The notes beneath the pieces were generated by a model, which was not told where the DNA came from, did not search any database, and was given only the letters and a program-made list of their open reading frames with translations. A program made the translations under genes and the position numbers. 64,000 nt of DNA from Lolliginicoccus suaedae (GTDB lineage Bacteria > Actinomycetota > Actinomycetes > Mycobacteriales > Mycobacteriaceae): contig NZ_VSSO01000003.1 of NCBI RefSeq assembly GCF_008312885.1, positions 372,001 through 436,000 of the forward strand, written 5' to 3'. Positions 24,312 through 32,106 of the stretch are shown here, piece after piece; positions within the stretch are counted from its first letter, which is position 1, and every line of letters begins with the position of its first letter.

Positions 24312-25217
24312 ATGATGCTAGGTCGTGGATTTCGTATCGTCGTCCCGGTGGCGATCGCTGCCGTGCTTGCTAGTTCCTGCGGCAGCCCCTCAGATCCGGC
24401 CGAGGATCTCGCGGTGCCGACAGGCTCGCTGCAGCTTCCGGACGAGGCACCACTGGCGCTCCCCGCGCAATGCGGCCCGGGCGGCGGGAACACCGTCGTT
24501 CCCGGCGTGCTCACCGTGGCGGTGGATGATCCTGCCTTCGCGCCCTGGGTCATCGACAACGATCCGATGAACCAGCAAGGCTTCGAGCCCGCGGTCGCCT
24601 GGACGGTCGCCGAGCGCCTCGGCTACGACGAGAGCAGCGTTGCCTTCACCCGGGTGTCGTTCGGCAAGGCACTGGAGAGCGGCCCGAAGGACTTCGACTT
24701 CGCGATCAACCAGTACACCATCATGGGCGAGCGCCGGAAGAACATCGATTTCTCGGCCCCCTACTACGCCGTGGAGCAGGCGGTCGTGGCTCTGGAGGGC
24801 TCGGAAGCCGCGGACGCGTCGAGCCTTGCGGACCTCGAGGACCTCCGGGTCGGGGCATACAAGCATTCGAGCAGCGCGTTCGCCGTCGAGACGGTGATCG
24901 GGCCCGACGATGCCGAGATCTTCGGGCGATTCGACGATGCCGTGGAGGCGCTGCGCGATGGCGACATCGACGCGCTCGTGGCCGATCTTCCCACCGCGGT
25001 GCAGATCGCGGAGAACATGATCGACAACGGCGTGGTCGTGGGGAAGTTCCCCGCCCCCAACTCGGTCACCGAGTTCTATGGGCTCGTGCTCGAGAAGGGC
25101 GGCCCGTTCACCCAGTGCGCCACCATAGCGCTGGACCAGATGTATGACGACGGCACGCTCGAGCGGCTGGCCGCGGAATGGCTGGCCGTGGACGAGGAGA
25201 TCCCGCCACTGTCCTAA
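24312..25217 (+). CDS. Periplasmic solute-binding lipoprotein (SBP family 3-like), copy 1
   Basis: 301 residues. The signal peptide ends in lipobox LASSC (Cys23). The mature part follows the amino-acid-type binding protein pattern: VLTVAVDDPAFAPWVIDN, GFEPAVAWTVAERLG, FDFAINQYTIMGERRKNIDFSAPYY, and a C-terminal IALDQMYDDGTLERLAAEW. It would capture a small solute outside the membrane for an ABC importer, or act as a sensor. No permease or ATPase gene is nearby. The next gene is a diverged duplicate. ATG 24312 is chosen because the signal peptide starts there. Confidence 0.82.
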   Translation: MMLGRGFRIVVPVAIAAVLASSCGSPSDPAEDLAVPTGSLQLPDEAPLALPAQCGPGGGNTVVPGVLTVAVDDPAFAPWVIDNDPMNQQGFEPAVAWTVAERLGYDESSVAFTRVSFGKALESGPKDFDFAINQYTIMGERRKNIDFSAPYYAVEQAVVALEGSEAADASSLADLEDLRVGAYKHSSSAFAVETVIGPDDAEIFGRFDDAVEALRDGDIDALVADLPTAVQIAENMIDNGVVVGKFPAPNSVTEFYGLVLEKGGPFTQCATIALDQMYDDGTLERLAAEWLAVDEEIPPLS

Positions 25218-25362
25218 GTGACCGCTTTGCGCGGTTCCCGCTGGCCAGCCGCGCGCGCCGCGGCCCGGTTCCGCGAACGTTCCTCTCCGGTTGCCCCGCG
25301 ACCGAGTTGCCTTGCCGCATAATGGGTCCATCATGGACGCACCCGTCGAGGAATCGTGATCG

Positions 25363-26280
25363 ATGCTGATACCCTCGCGCCGCCTAGCCGCCGCGCCGCT
25401 CGCCGCCCTTGCCCTTGTTGCTGCCTCGTGCGGGTCCAGCGCCCCGGAGCCGGAGGAGGAGTTCGCGCAGACCCCCCAGGGCTCGCTGCGCCTGCCGAGA
25501 GAGGATGCGGGTGGCATCCCGGCACGCTGCGGTCCCGGCGGCGGACGGACCGTGGCTGCCGAGGCCTTGACCATCGCGGTCGATGACCCTGCCTTCCCGC
25601 CGTGGATCATCGACAACGATCCCGCTAGCGGGCAAGGGTTCGAGGCTGCCATCGCACGCGCGGTCGCCGATACGCTCGGCTACTCCCCCGCAGCGACAGA
25701 GTTCGTGCGGGTCCCGTTCGACGAGGCGCTCGAGCCAGGGCCCAAGACGTTCGACTTCGCGATCAACCAGTTCAGCATCATGGGCGAGCGCCGCGAGAAT
25801 GTCGATTTCTCCGAGCCCTACTATGCCGTGGCCCAGGCCGTGGTGGCGATCGAGGGCACCCCCGCCGCGGACGCATCGACGCTCGACGACCTGCAGGACC
25901 TGACGATCGGGGCGGACGCGGGCTCGACGAGCATGTACTCGGCGACGCATTCCATCGAGCCCGACACCAAACCGGTCGGCTACCCCAGCGTTGCCGACGC
26001 GGCCACCGCGCTCGCGGCCGGGGAGATCGAGACGCTCGTGGCGGATCTGCCGACCGCGGTGCGCATCGCGAACGACCAGCTCGCGGACGGTGTGGTCGTG
26101 GGCCGCTTCCCCGCGCCCAACGAGGTCACCGAGTTCCTCGGCCTCGTGCTGGAGAAGGACAGCGATTTCACCGAATGCGCGTCGCTGGCGCTGCGGAAGC
26201 TGCATCACGCGGGGGAGCTGGAGGAACTCGCGCACGTGTGGCTCACCGACCATGAGGACGTGCCCGTACTGGGCAAGTAG
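25363..26280 (+). CDS. Periplasmic solute-binding lipoprotein (SBP family 3-like), copy 2
   Basis: 305 residues, lipobox VAASC (Cys23). It is clearly paralogous to the preceding gene: shared CGPGGG motif, ALTIAVDDPAFPPWIIDND, FDFAINQFSIMGERRENVDF, VADLPTAVRIAN and FPAPNEVTEF. Both carry this Gly-rich CGPGGG stretch ahead of the first lobe, which I do not associate with ordinary glutamine-binding proteins. It is again an orphan with no transporter subunits. The tandem copies are 145 bp apart on the same strand and convergent with the second desaturase, with a strong shared terminator between them. Confidence 0.82.
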   Translation: MLIPSRRLAAAPLAALALVAASCGSSAPEPEEEFAQTPQGSLRLPREDAGGIPARCGPGGGRTVAAEALTIAVDDPAFPPWIIDNDPASGQGFEAAIARAVADTLGYSPAATEFVRVPFDEALEPGPKTFDFAINQFSIMGERRENVDFSEPYYAVAQAVVAIEGTPAADASTLDDLQDLTIGADAGSTSMYSATHSIEPDTKPVGYPSVADAATALAAGEIETLVADLPTAVRIANDQLADGVVVGRFPAPNEVTEFLGLVLEKDSDFTECASLALRKLHHAGELEELAHVWLTDHEDVPVLGK

Positions 26281-26307
26281 CAGGGATTCCGCGCCCTAGC
26301 ACGCAGC

Positions 26308-26341
26308 AAGGCCCGGGCGGGGATTGCCCTGCCCGGGCCTT
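26308..26341. terminator. Bidirectional hairpin terminator
   Basis: A perfect 11-bp stem AAGGCCCGGGC (26308-26318) / GCCCGGGCCTT (26331-26341) with a 12-nt loop, in the gap between convergent genes. A-rich and T-rich edges at the two ends of the stem suit termination in both directions. Confidence 0.8.
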
Positions 26342-26361
26342 GTCTCATGCGTCCGCGCGGA

Positions 26362-27612
26362 TCACGCTGCGGGCTGCTTTGCCTCCTCGGCCTTGCGCTC
26401 GATGATCACGCCAGCGGGCTCATCGTGGCTGACCAGCGAGTCCGGGAGGGCGAGCTTGAAGATCTTGCCCCACACGGAGCCGATCTGCTTGGTGAAGCCA
26501 CCCTTGTTGTAGGGAAGGCCGAACTTGGTGGCGATGCGCTCCACCTCGGGCGCCATCTCGGGGTACCGGAACGCCGGGATGTCGGGGAAGAGGTGGTGCT
26601 CGATCTGGTGCGACAGGTTGCCCGACATGATGTGGAACAGCTTGCCGCCGGTGATGTTGGCCGAGCCGAGCATCTGGCGCAGGTACCACTCCGCCTTCGT
26701 CTCGTTGGCGGTCTCCTCCTGGGTGAACACTTGCACGCCGGAGGGGAAGTGGCCGCAGAAGATGATGCTGTAGGCCCACACGTTGCGGATCAGGTTCGCC
26801 GCGGCGTTGCCGACGAGCGTGGTCGGGAACAGTGGCCCGGTGAGCGCCGGGAAGATCACGTAGTCCTTGAGCGCCTGCGGCCCTGCCTTGCCGAGCCAGC
26901 CCTTGGCGAGCTTCTTGACCTCGCCCATGTCGCGCTGGCCCTTGATGAACTCCTCGGCGTGGAGGTCATGGAGCATCACGCCCCACTCGAAGAGCACCAT
27001 CAGCAGGAACGCGTAGACCGGGTTGCCGAGGAAGTAGGGGTGCCACTTCTGGTCCTTGTCCATGCGCAGGATGCCGTAGCCGATGTCGCGGTCCATGTCG
27101 AGGATGTTGGTGAAGGTGTGGTGCATGTAGTTGTGCGAGTGGCGCCACTGGTCGGCGGGGCACACGTTGTCCCACTCGAAGACGCGGGAGTTGAGGCCGC
27201 GCTCCTTCATCCAGTCGTACTGGCCGTGCATGACGTTGTGGCCGATCTCCATGTTGTCGAGGATCTTCGCCACCCCGAGGGAGGCGACGGCGAGAGGCCA
27301 TGCTGGAAGGACGTACATCAGGCCGCGGCCGGCGACCTCGAGGCCACGCTGGACCTTGATGAGGTTGTAGATGTAGTCGCGATCCTTGTCGCCGAGGTCG
27401 GCGACGATGCGGGCGCGCAGTGCCTCGAGCTCGCGGCCGAACTCCTCGACCTGCTCCGGCGTCAGGCGCACCGGCTCATCGGTGGCACGCTCGGCGGCCG
27501 GGCGGAAGGCGCGTCCGGCGATGGGCGCCTTCGCGAGGGTGGAGGTGGCCTTGCGGCGCAGCGCGCGGCCGGGAATCGCGGGCGGGGTGACGGGGAGGTT
27601 GATGACAGCCAT
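26362..27612 (-). CDS. desA3: Fatty acid (acyl-CoA) desaturase, DesA3-like, copy 2
   Basis: 416 residues from ATG 27612 (AAGGAG 7 nt upstream). His boxes: HNVMH, HNYMHH and QIEHH (SHQIEHHLFPD). It aligns with copy 1 along its whole length, including EQVEEFGRELEALRAR, DRDYIYNLIK, FPALTGPLFP and EWYLRQMLGSAN. It lies 108 bp downstream of the ferredoxin reductase gene on the same strand, the arrangement known for Rv3229c-Rv3230c, so this copy is the better candidate for the DesA3 orthologue. It desaturates long-chain acyl-CoA for membrane lipids in the cytoplasmic membrane. Confidence 0.88.
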   Translation of the reverse strand: MAVINLPVTPPAIPGRALRRKATSTLAKAPIAGRAFRPAAERATDEPVRLTPEQVEEFGRELEALRARIVADLGDKDRDYIYNLIKVQRGLEVAGRGLMYVLPAWPLAVASLGVAKILDNMEIGHNVMHGQYDWMKERGLNSRVFEWDNVCPADQWRHSHNYMHHTFTNILDMDRDIGYGILRMDKDQKWHPYFLGNPVYAFLLMVLFEWGVMLHDLHAEEFIKGQRDMGEVKKLAKGWLGKAGPQALKDYVIFPALTGPLFPTTLVGNAAANLIRNVWAYSIIFCGHFPSGVQVFTQEETANETKAEWYLRQMLGSANITGGKLFHIMSGNLSHQIEHHLFPDIPAFRYPEMAPEVERIATKFGLPYNKGGFTKQIGSVWGKIFKLALPDSLVSHDEPAGVIIERKAEEAKQPAA

Positions 27613-27720
27613 GATGTGTCTCCTTCTGGTTTCCCGTTCTTGGCATGGGGGCACCGTCACGGGTGTTGTCCTGGGGTTTCGCGTGGGGTGGAGGGGCCTG
27701 CGCGGAGGCCCCGGTCGTGC

Positions 27721-28881
27721 CTAGATGTCGATGTCTACGTCGCCGACAGCCTGCGAGACGCACAGCTGGATCGGCTCGTCGGGGAGATCGTTGATCTCGC
27801 CGGTGAGCAGGCTCTTGGTGCAGCCGGACTTCTTGACGGCGGTGCAGGTGAAGCAGATGCCCATCCGGCAGCCGTACTCGGGGCTCAGCCCGGCGGACTC
27901 GGCCTCCTCGAGCAGCGAGGTGCCGGAGTTGTCGCGCTGCACGTTGCTGCTGGAGAACGCGATGGTGCCGGTGGCGTCCTCGGTGTCGGCGGCCACGCTG
28001 CCGGCCACCTGGAACTCCTCGGTGTGCAGGATCTCGCCGAGGCCGCGCTCGTCGTAGTAGGCGCGGATGGCGTTCATCATCGGCGGCGGGCCGCACAGGA
28101 ACGTCTCGGCGTCGGCGAACCAGGGCGCCGCGATGTCCACGTGCTCGGTACCGAAGAATCCCTGGAGGTCACCGCCACCACCGGGGAGGGTGGACGCGAT
28201 GAGCAGGGTGACGTTGCTGTGCTTGGCGGCGATATCGCGCAGCGCGTCGGCGTGGGGAACGTCGTTGATGGTGTCGCAGTAGTGCAGGAAGGTGATGTCG
28301 CCCTGGTGGCCCTCGTCGACGAGGGTGCGCAGCATCGACAGCACCGGGGTGATGCCACTGCCGCCACTGAGCAGCAGGATCTTCTCGGGGCGCTTGGCCG
28401 GGAGCTTGAACACGCCGTTGGCCTGGGCGAGATCGACGATCAGGCCGGGCTTGGCGTTCTCGCGCAGGTAGCGGGAGACGAAGCCGTCGGCGTGCGCCTT
28501 GATCGTCAGCTCGAGGCGACCGTCGGGGCGGTGCACCGAGTTGGCCGGCGAGAAGCAACGGGTGTGGCGGACGCCGTTGACGACCACGCCGATCTGCACG
28601 AACTGACCGGCCTCGAAGCCCTTCCACTGGCGGGTGGGGCGCAGCTCGAGGGTGACGGTGTCCTTGGTGTGCCGCTCGACCTTGGTGATCCTCGCGCGCA
28701 GGTCGCGCACGGTCACCATGGGGTTGACGAGCTCCAGGTAGCGGTCCACCGCGTGGGGGGTGGCCAGGGCCTCGAAGAGCTTGACGAGCGACGGGCGGCC
28801 CTTGGGCAGCGCGGGCTTCTTGCCGAAGCGCGGCGGGTTAGGTCGGGTGGGAAGGGCCCGCGGCGTAATCGATGTGGTCAC
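27721..28881 (-). CDS. Desaturase electron-transfer ferredoxin reductase (FAD, NADPH, 2Fe-2S)
   Basis: 386 residues from GTG 28881 (GAGGAG 6-7 nt upstream). An FAD-binding beta-barrel (about 55-150, with the RCFSPANS FAD motif) is followed by an NAD(P) domain (LLSGGSGITPVLSMLRTL, LCGPPPMM) and a C-terminal plant-type 2Fe-2S domain with YGCRMGICFTC and a final Cys in QLCVSQ. This is the Rv3230c type, the electron donor for DesA3. It is co-directional with desaturase copy 2 and diverges from the FabR-like regulator across a region with DesT/FabR-like palindromes. Confidence 0.88.
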   Translation of the reverse strand: MTTSITPRALPTRPNPPRFGKKPALPKGRPSLVKLFEALATPHAVDRYLELVNPMVTVRDLRARITKVERHTKDTVTLELRPTRQWKGFEAGQFVQIGVVVNGVRHTRCFSPANSVHRPDGRLELTIKAHADGFVSRYLRENAKPGLIVDLAQANGVFKLPAKRPEKILLLSGGSGITPVLSMLRTLVDEGHQGDITFLHYCDTINDVPHADALRDIAAKHSNVTLLIASTLPGGGGDLQGFFGTEHVDIAAPWFADAETFLCGPPPMMNAIRAYYDERGLGEILHTEEFQVAGSVAADTEDATGTIAFSSSNVQRDNSGTSLLEEAESAGLSPEYGCRMGICFTCTAVKKSGCTKSLLTGEINDLPDEPIQLCVSQAVGDVDIDI

Positions 28882-28947
28882 AGGGATCTCCTCATCGTTG
28901 CTGAACCTTAGGCCCGGTTCCGTACACGAACCCAAGCCCGAACTTTC

Positions 28948-28965
28948 AGTGAACGTCTGTACACC
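28948..28965. promoter_or_regulatory. Putative FabR/DesT-type operator
   Basis: AGTGAACGTCTGTACACC is an imperfect palindrome (GTGaAC-4-GTaCAC). It is close to the published DesT site of Pseudomonas as I recall it (AGTGAACGCTTGTTGACT). It lies in the promoter region shared by the reductase gene and the FabR-like TetR gene. A second palindrome, GGTTC-7-GAACC, is at 28916-28932. Confidence 0.5.
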
Positions 28966-29069
28966 CAATAGTCTGGGGGTGGTTCTCCCCCACTGTCAAC
29001 AGCTGCCCGCGTGATCCACATGACAGTGCTCATGCGTGCACCGCCGCCGCTCACCCTAGACTTATCCTC

Positions 29070-29690
29070 GTGACAGGGCCCGGAAGCAGAACCGAACGCA
29101 AGGAACGGACCCGCCAGGCACTCCTCGACGGGACATTGGAACTACTCGATGACCGCAGCTTCTCGAGCGTGTCCTTGCGGGAGGTCACCCGTGCCGTCGG
29201 CATCGTCCCCACCGCCTTCTACCGGCATTTCGATTCCATGGAGCACCTCGGCGTCAACCTCGTCGAGATGAGCGCCAAGGCCCTGCGCCAGATCCTCCGC
29301 GACGCCCGCCGCCACACCGACGCGCTCGCCATCGAGGCCTCGCTGACCATCGTGGTCCGCCAGGTGCGCGACCACGAGCGGGAATTCCGCTTCCTCACCC
29401 AGGAACGCTACGGAGGGGCTCCCGAGATCCGGCGCGCCATCGCTACCGAGATCCGCATCTTCGGCCGCGAGCTCGCCGCCGACCTCAGCCGGGCCCCCGC
29501 CATGCGCGACTGGGACTTCGACGACATCGAATGGGTCGCTGACCTCATCACCGCCACCATCCTCGACTTCATCGACCACCTGCTGCGCGCCGACCGCCGC
29601 AACCCCGCCGAGGAGCGCGACATCCTCCAGCGCGGCGAGAAGCAGCTCCGCCTCATCGCCCTCGGCGTCCAGCACTGGCGCTCCCGCTAG
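29070..29690 (+). CDS. TetR-family regulator, FabR/DesT-like
   Basis: 206 residues. The DNA-binding part (FSSVSLREVTRAVGIVPTAF, then YRHFDSMEHLGVNLVEMSAK) strongly resembles FabR/DesT repressors, which sense the ratio of unsaturated to saturated acyl-CoA and control desaturase genes. The divergent neighbour is the desaturase reductase, and a DesT-like palindrome lies between them. I infer control of the reductase-desaturase operon in response to acyl-CoA. The start is GTG 29070; no strong ribosome site is visible. Assignment to this subfamily is by motif similarity only. Confidence 0.82.
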   Translation: MTGPGSRTERKERTRQALLDGTLELLDDRSFSSVSLREVTRAVGIVPTAFYRHFDSMEHLGVNLVEMSAKALRQILRDARRHTDALAIEASLTIVVRQVRDHEREFRFLTQERYGGAPEIRRAIATEIRIFGRELAADLSRAPAMRDWDFDDIEWVADLITATILDFIDHLLRADRRNPAEERDILQRGEKQLRLIALGVQHWRSR

Positions 29691-29783
29691 CCCCAGCCCA
29701 AGCACGACGGCGCTGCCCGACACTCCCGGCCAGGCCATCGCCCGGAACCCGTGGAAAGTCCCCGGAACCCCCGGAAAGACGAC

Positions 29784-29811
29784 AAGCGGGCAACCATCCG
29801 GCTGCCCGCTT
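29784..29811. terminator. Hairpin terminator between convergent genes
   Basis: The stem AAGCGGGCA (29784-29792) / TGCCCGCTT (29803-29811) with a 10-nt loop sits between the ends of the FabR-like gene and the DUF3618 gene. Confidence 0.7.
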
Positions 29812-29825
29812 GGTGAACACTCGTA

Positions 29826-30047
29826 TCAGCGGAAGATCCGCCACAGCACGAACAGCACGAACAGCACGCCCACTCCGGCAACCGCCATCCGCACCTCCGG
29901 CTCCTCCGACTTCGCCACCACGCGCGCCTTCACGGTGTCCATGGCACGACGCGGATCAGCCCGCACCACCAACTCGTCAAGCGTGCTCGCAAGCTGCTCC
30001 CGAGCACGTTCAATGTCACGCTCAATGCTTTCGGGGTTTCTGGACAC
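29826..30047 (-). CDS. DUF3618 family small membrane protein
   Basis: 73 residues from GTG 30047, with GGAGG 4-5 nt upstream; an in-frame GTG at 30080 has no such site. The N-terminal part is charged and helical (SIERDIERAREQLASTLDEL), the DUF3618 signature, and ends with a single C-terminal membrane helix (MAVAGVGVLFVLFVLWRIF). It is the positional and size match of M. tuberculosis Rv2520c, which also diverges from bcp. Its function is unknown. It is likely a tail-anchored protein with the charged part in the cytoplasm. Confidence 0.8.
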   Translation of the reverse strand: MSRNPESIERDIERAREQLASTLDELVVRADPRRAMDTVKARVVAKSEEPEVRMAVAGVGVLFVLFVLWRIFR

Positions 30048-30183
30048 GTGTCCTCCATCAGCTGGAAAGTCTGTCGGCACCTACGTTAGAACACCAGTCC
30101 CGATCATGGCGGACGCACCGCCGAAAAACACCCAGGCAGGCCCGCATGACGCCAGCCGCGCGCGTCGCCTAGTGTTGCAAGGC

Positions 30184-30657
30184 ATGAGCGAGAACACCCG
30201 GCTGACCGTGGGCGACACCGCCCCCCACCTCGAGCTGCCCGACGCCGATGGCAAGACCGTATCCCTCAGCGACTACGCGGGCCGCAAGGTCATCGTGTAC
30301 TTCTACCCTGCCGCCAGCACTCCCGGCTGCACCAAGCAGGCCTGCGACTTCCGCGACAACCTCGCCGAGCTCGAGGGCCAGGGCATCGACGTCCTCGGCG
30401 TCTCCCCCGACAAGCCCGCCAAGCTCGCCAAATTCCGCGACGAGCAAGGCCTCACCTTCCCGCTGCTCTCCGATCCCACCAAGGAGACCCTCGCCGCATG
30501 GGGCGCCTTCGGGGAGAAGAAGATGTACGGCAAGACCGTCCAGGGCGTCATCCGCTCCACCTTCCTCGTCGACGAGGAAGGCACCATCGCCGCCGCGCAG
30601 TACAACGTCCGCGCCACCGGGCATGTCGCCAAGCTCCGCCGCGACCTCGGAGTATGA
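30184..30657 (+). CDS. bcp: Thiol peroxidase, BCP/PrxQ family
   Basis: 157 residues, normal length. The peroxidatic Cys is in YPAASTPGCTKQACDF (STPGC) and the resolving Cys five residues later (ACDF), the alpha-2 helix type of PrxQ. The enzyme reduces hydroperoxides, including lipid peroxides, with thioredoxin-type donors. It diverges from the DUF3618 gene as in M. tuberculosis (Rv2521). The TetR gene starts 22 bp after its stop codon, so the two may be co-transcribed. Confidence 0.9.
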   Translation: MSENTRLTVGDTAPHLELPDADGKTVSLSDYAGRKVIVYFYPAASTPGCTKQACDFRDNLAELEGQGIDVLGVSPDKPAKLAKFRDEQGLTFPLLSDPTKETLAAWGAFGEKKMYGKTVQGVIRSTFLVDEEGTIAAAQYNVRATGHVAKLRRDLGV

Positions 30658-30679
30658 CGCCCAGCGCAGCCCTGCACCC

Positions 30680-31429
30680 ATGACGCTGCCGCGCGAGATT
30701 GCCAACCCCTATATCCTTCGGGGCGTGGAGGCAGCAGCGAGCAAGCACACCGGCGGCGCTCGGGCGATCGCGACGATCCCCGAGCCCACCGGCGCGCCCG
30801 AGGAACTGCTCCCCCGGCGCCGCCCCGCCCAGGAACGCAGCCGCCGCAAGTTCGAGGCCATTCTCGCCGCCGCCCGCGAGCTCCTCGTCGAGGTCGGATT
30901 CGAATCCTTCACCTGCGAGGAGGTGGCGCAGCGCGCCGCCGTGCCCATCGGCACCCTCTACCAGTTCTTCGCCAACAAGTACGTCATCGTCTGCGAGCTC
31001 GACCGCCACGACCTCGTCGCCGTCCAGCGCGAGCTCGCCGCCTTCGCCGAGGAAGTGCCAGCGCTGCAATGGCAGCAGCTCCTCGATCGGTTCCTCGATC
31101 ACCTCGCCAATCTCTGGCTGCACGACCCCTCCCGCCGCGCTGTGTGGCACGCCGTGCAATCGACTCCGGCCACCCGCGCCACCGCCGTCATCTACGAGCG
31201 CACCCTTGCCCAGCAGGCCGCCAAGGTGATCGCGCCGCTGGTGCCCACCGCCAGCGCCGAGTACATCCAGAAGATCGCCGAAGTCTGCGTGCACATGGTC
31301 TACTCCATGCTCAACTTCGCCGTCCGCGACGGGCAATCACACCCCGAGGCGATCATCGAGCTCAAGCGCATGCTCAACGCCTACCTCAAGGCCACCGAGC
31401 GCGAGATCCGCCACCGCACCCGGCGGTAG
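30680..31429 (+). CDS. TetR-family regulator downstream of bcp
   Basis: 249 residues from ATG 30680. About 45 residues of N-terminal extension precede the helix-turn-helix (FEAILAAARELLVEVGFESF, CEEVAQRAAVPIGTLYQFFANK). The C-terminal ligand-binding part is helical and ends with Arg-rich RHRTRR. It occupies the place of the M20 peptidase gene (Rv2522c) between bcp and acpS in M. tuberculosis. No clear ribosome site precedes the start, so translation may be coupled to bcp or begin later, near 30725. Its target could be bcp or the fas region, but nothing in the sequence decides this. Confidence 0.8.
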   Translation: MTLPREIANPYILRGVEAAASKHTGGARAIATIPEPTGAPEELLPRRRPAQERSRRKFEAILAAARELLVEVGFESFTCEEVAQRAAVPIGTLYQFFANKYVIVCELDRHDLVAVQRELAAFAEEVPALQWQQLLDRFLDHLANLWLHDPSRRAVWHAVQSTPATRATAVIYERTLAQQAAKVIAPLVPTASAEYIQKIAEVCVHMVYSMLNFAVRDGQSHPEAIIELKRMLNAYLKATEREIRHRTRR

Positions 31430-31528
31430 GTGGCGGTGCGCTGGCGGCCCGGCGCTGTCGGGTGGTTTCGGCTGGCGGGTGGTTTCGGCTGGCGGGGCTG
31501 GTGGCCGCGCTTCGGAAGTGTTACCGAA

Positions 31529-31558
31529 TGCACCCTCCGCGCGCGCTTGGAGGGTGCA
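31529..31558. terminator. Hairpin between convergent TetR and acpS genes
   Basis: Perfect 10-bp arms TGCACCCTCC (31529-31538) and GGAGGGTGCA (31549-31558), loop 10 nt, AAAA on the right side. It is placed between convergent gene ends, so a bidirectional terminator is likely. It is preceded by two tandem copies of GGTGGTTTCGGCTGGCG (31461-31494). Confidence 0.65.
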
Positions 31559-31611
31559 AAACCTCGCACAACCGAGGGCGGCGAGGGCGCACCAGCGCCC
31601 CCGCCGCCCTC

Positions 31612-32106
31612 CTACCCCTCGATGATGACGAACGCGCCGGCGGTGTCACCGTCGTGGGTGAGCGAGACGTGGATGGTGGCGCCGCGCAGGTGCTCGGCGA
31701 TGGGCCCGTGCAGGACGATGCGCGGGCGCCCATCGTGATCGGTGACGACCTCGATGTCCCGGTAGTCAACGGCTTCGAGCAAGCGGGGCCGACCGAAGCG
31801 GGACCCCGACCATGCCTTGATGAGTGCTTCCTTCGCCGCCCACCGCGCCGCGAGGTGGCGGGCATGGCTGTCCGCGCCGCTCGCGGGCCCCGAGCCACCC
31901 GAGCTTCCACCAACCGCCCGCGAGTGGAAACTTTCTCCGCTCAGGGCGGGAGAAGTTTCCACTCCCGCCGTGCCACCAGCGGCGTGCCGTCGCTCGGCCG
32001 GGGTGAAGTTGCCCAGCATGGTGGTGCCGGGGCGGGCGAGCTGCTCGGCGAAGGCGGGCACATCGACGAGGTCGAAGCCGATGCCCCGCACAGCGGTGGT
32101 GCTCAT
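31612..32106 (-). CDS. acpS: Holo-[acyl-carrier-protein] synthase with an extra internal segment
   Basis: 164 residues; bacterial AcpS is usually about 120-130. The core motifs are intact: GIGFDLVDV (Asp12), NFTPAERR, AARWAAKEALIKAW (Glu93 and Lys) and HVSLTHDGDTAGAFV. Between NFTPAERR and the helix at 85 is an expanded linker (about 45-83). Residues 48-62 of it (ETSPALSGESFHS core) are encoded by a palindromic DNA element at 31922-31964. The enzyme attaches phosphopantetheine to the FAS ACP domain. It overlaps the fas stop codon by ATGA, so translation is coupled, as in Rv2523c-Rv2524c. Confidence 0.9.
   Translation of the reverse strand: MSTTAVRGIGFDLVDVPAFAEQLARPGTTMLGNFTPAERRHAAGGTAGVETSPALSGESFHSRAVGGSSGGSGPASGADSHARHLAARWAAKEALIKAWSGSRFGRPRLLEAVDYRDIEVVTDHDGRPRIVLHGPIAEHLRGATIHVSLTHDGDTAGAFVIIEG
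31922..31964. repeat. Palindromic element embedded in acpS
   Basis: Perfect 12-bp outer arms GAGTGGAAACTT (31922-31933) and AAGTTTCCACTC (31953-31964), with further imperfect inner pairing (CTCCGC with GCGGGAG). It lies wholly within the acpS coding frame and coincides with residues absent from normal AcpS proteins. No second copy was found in the window. Confidence 0.75.
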
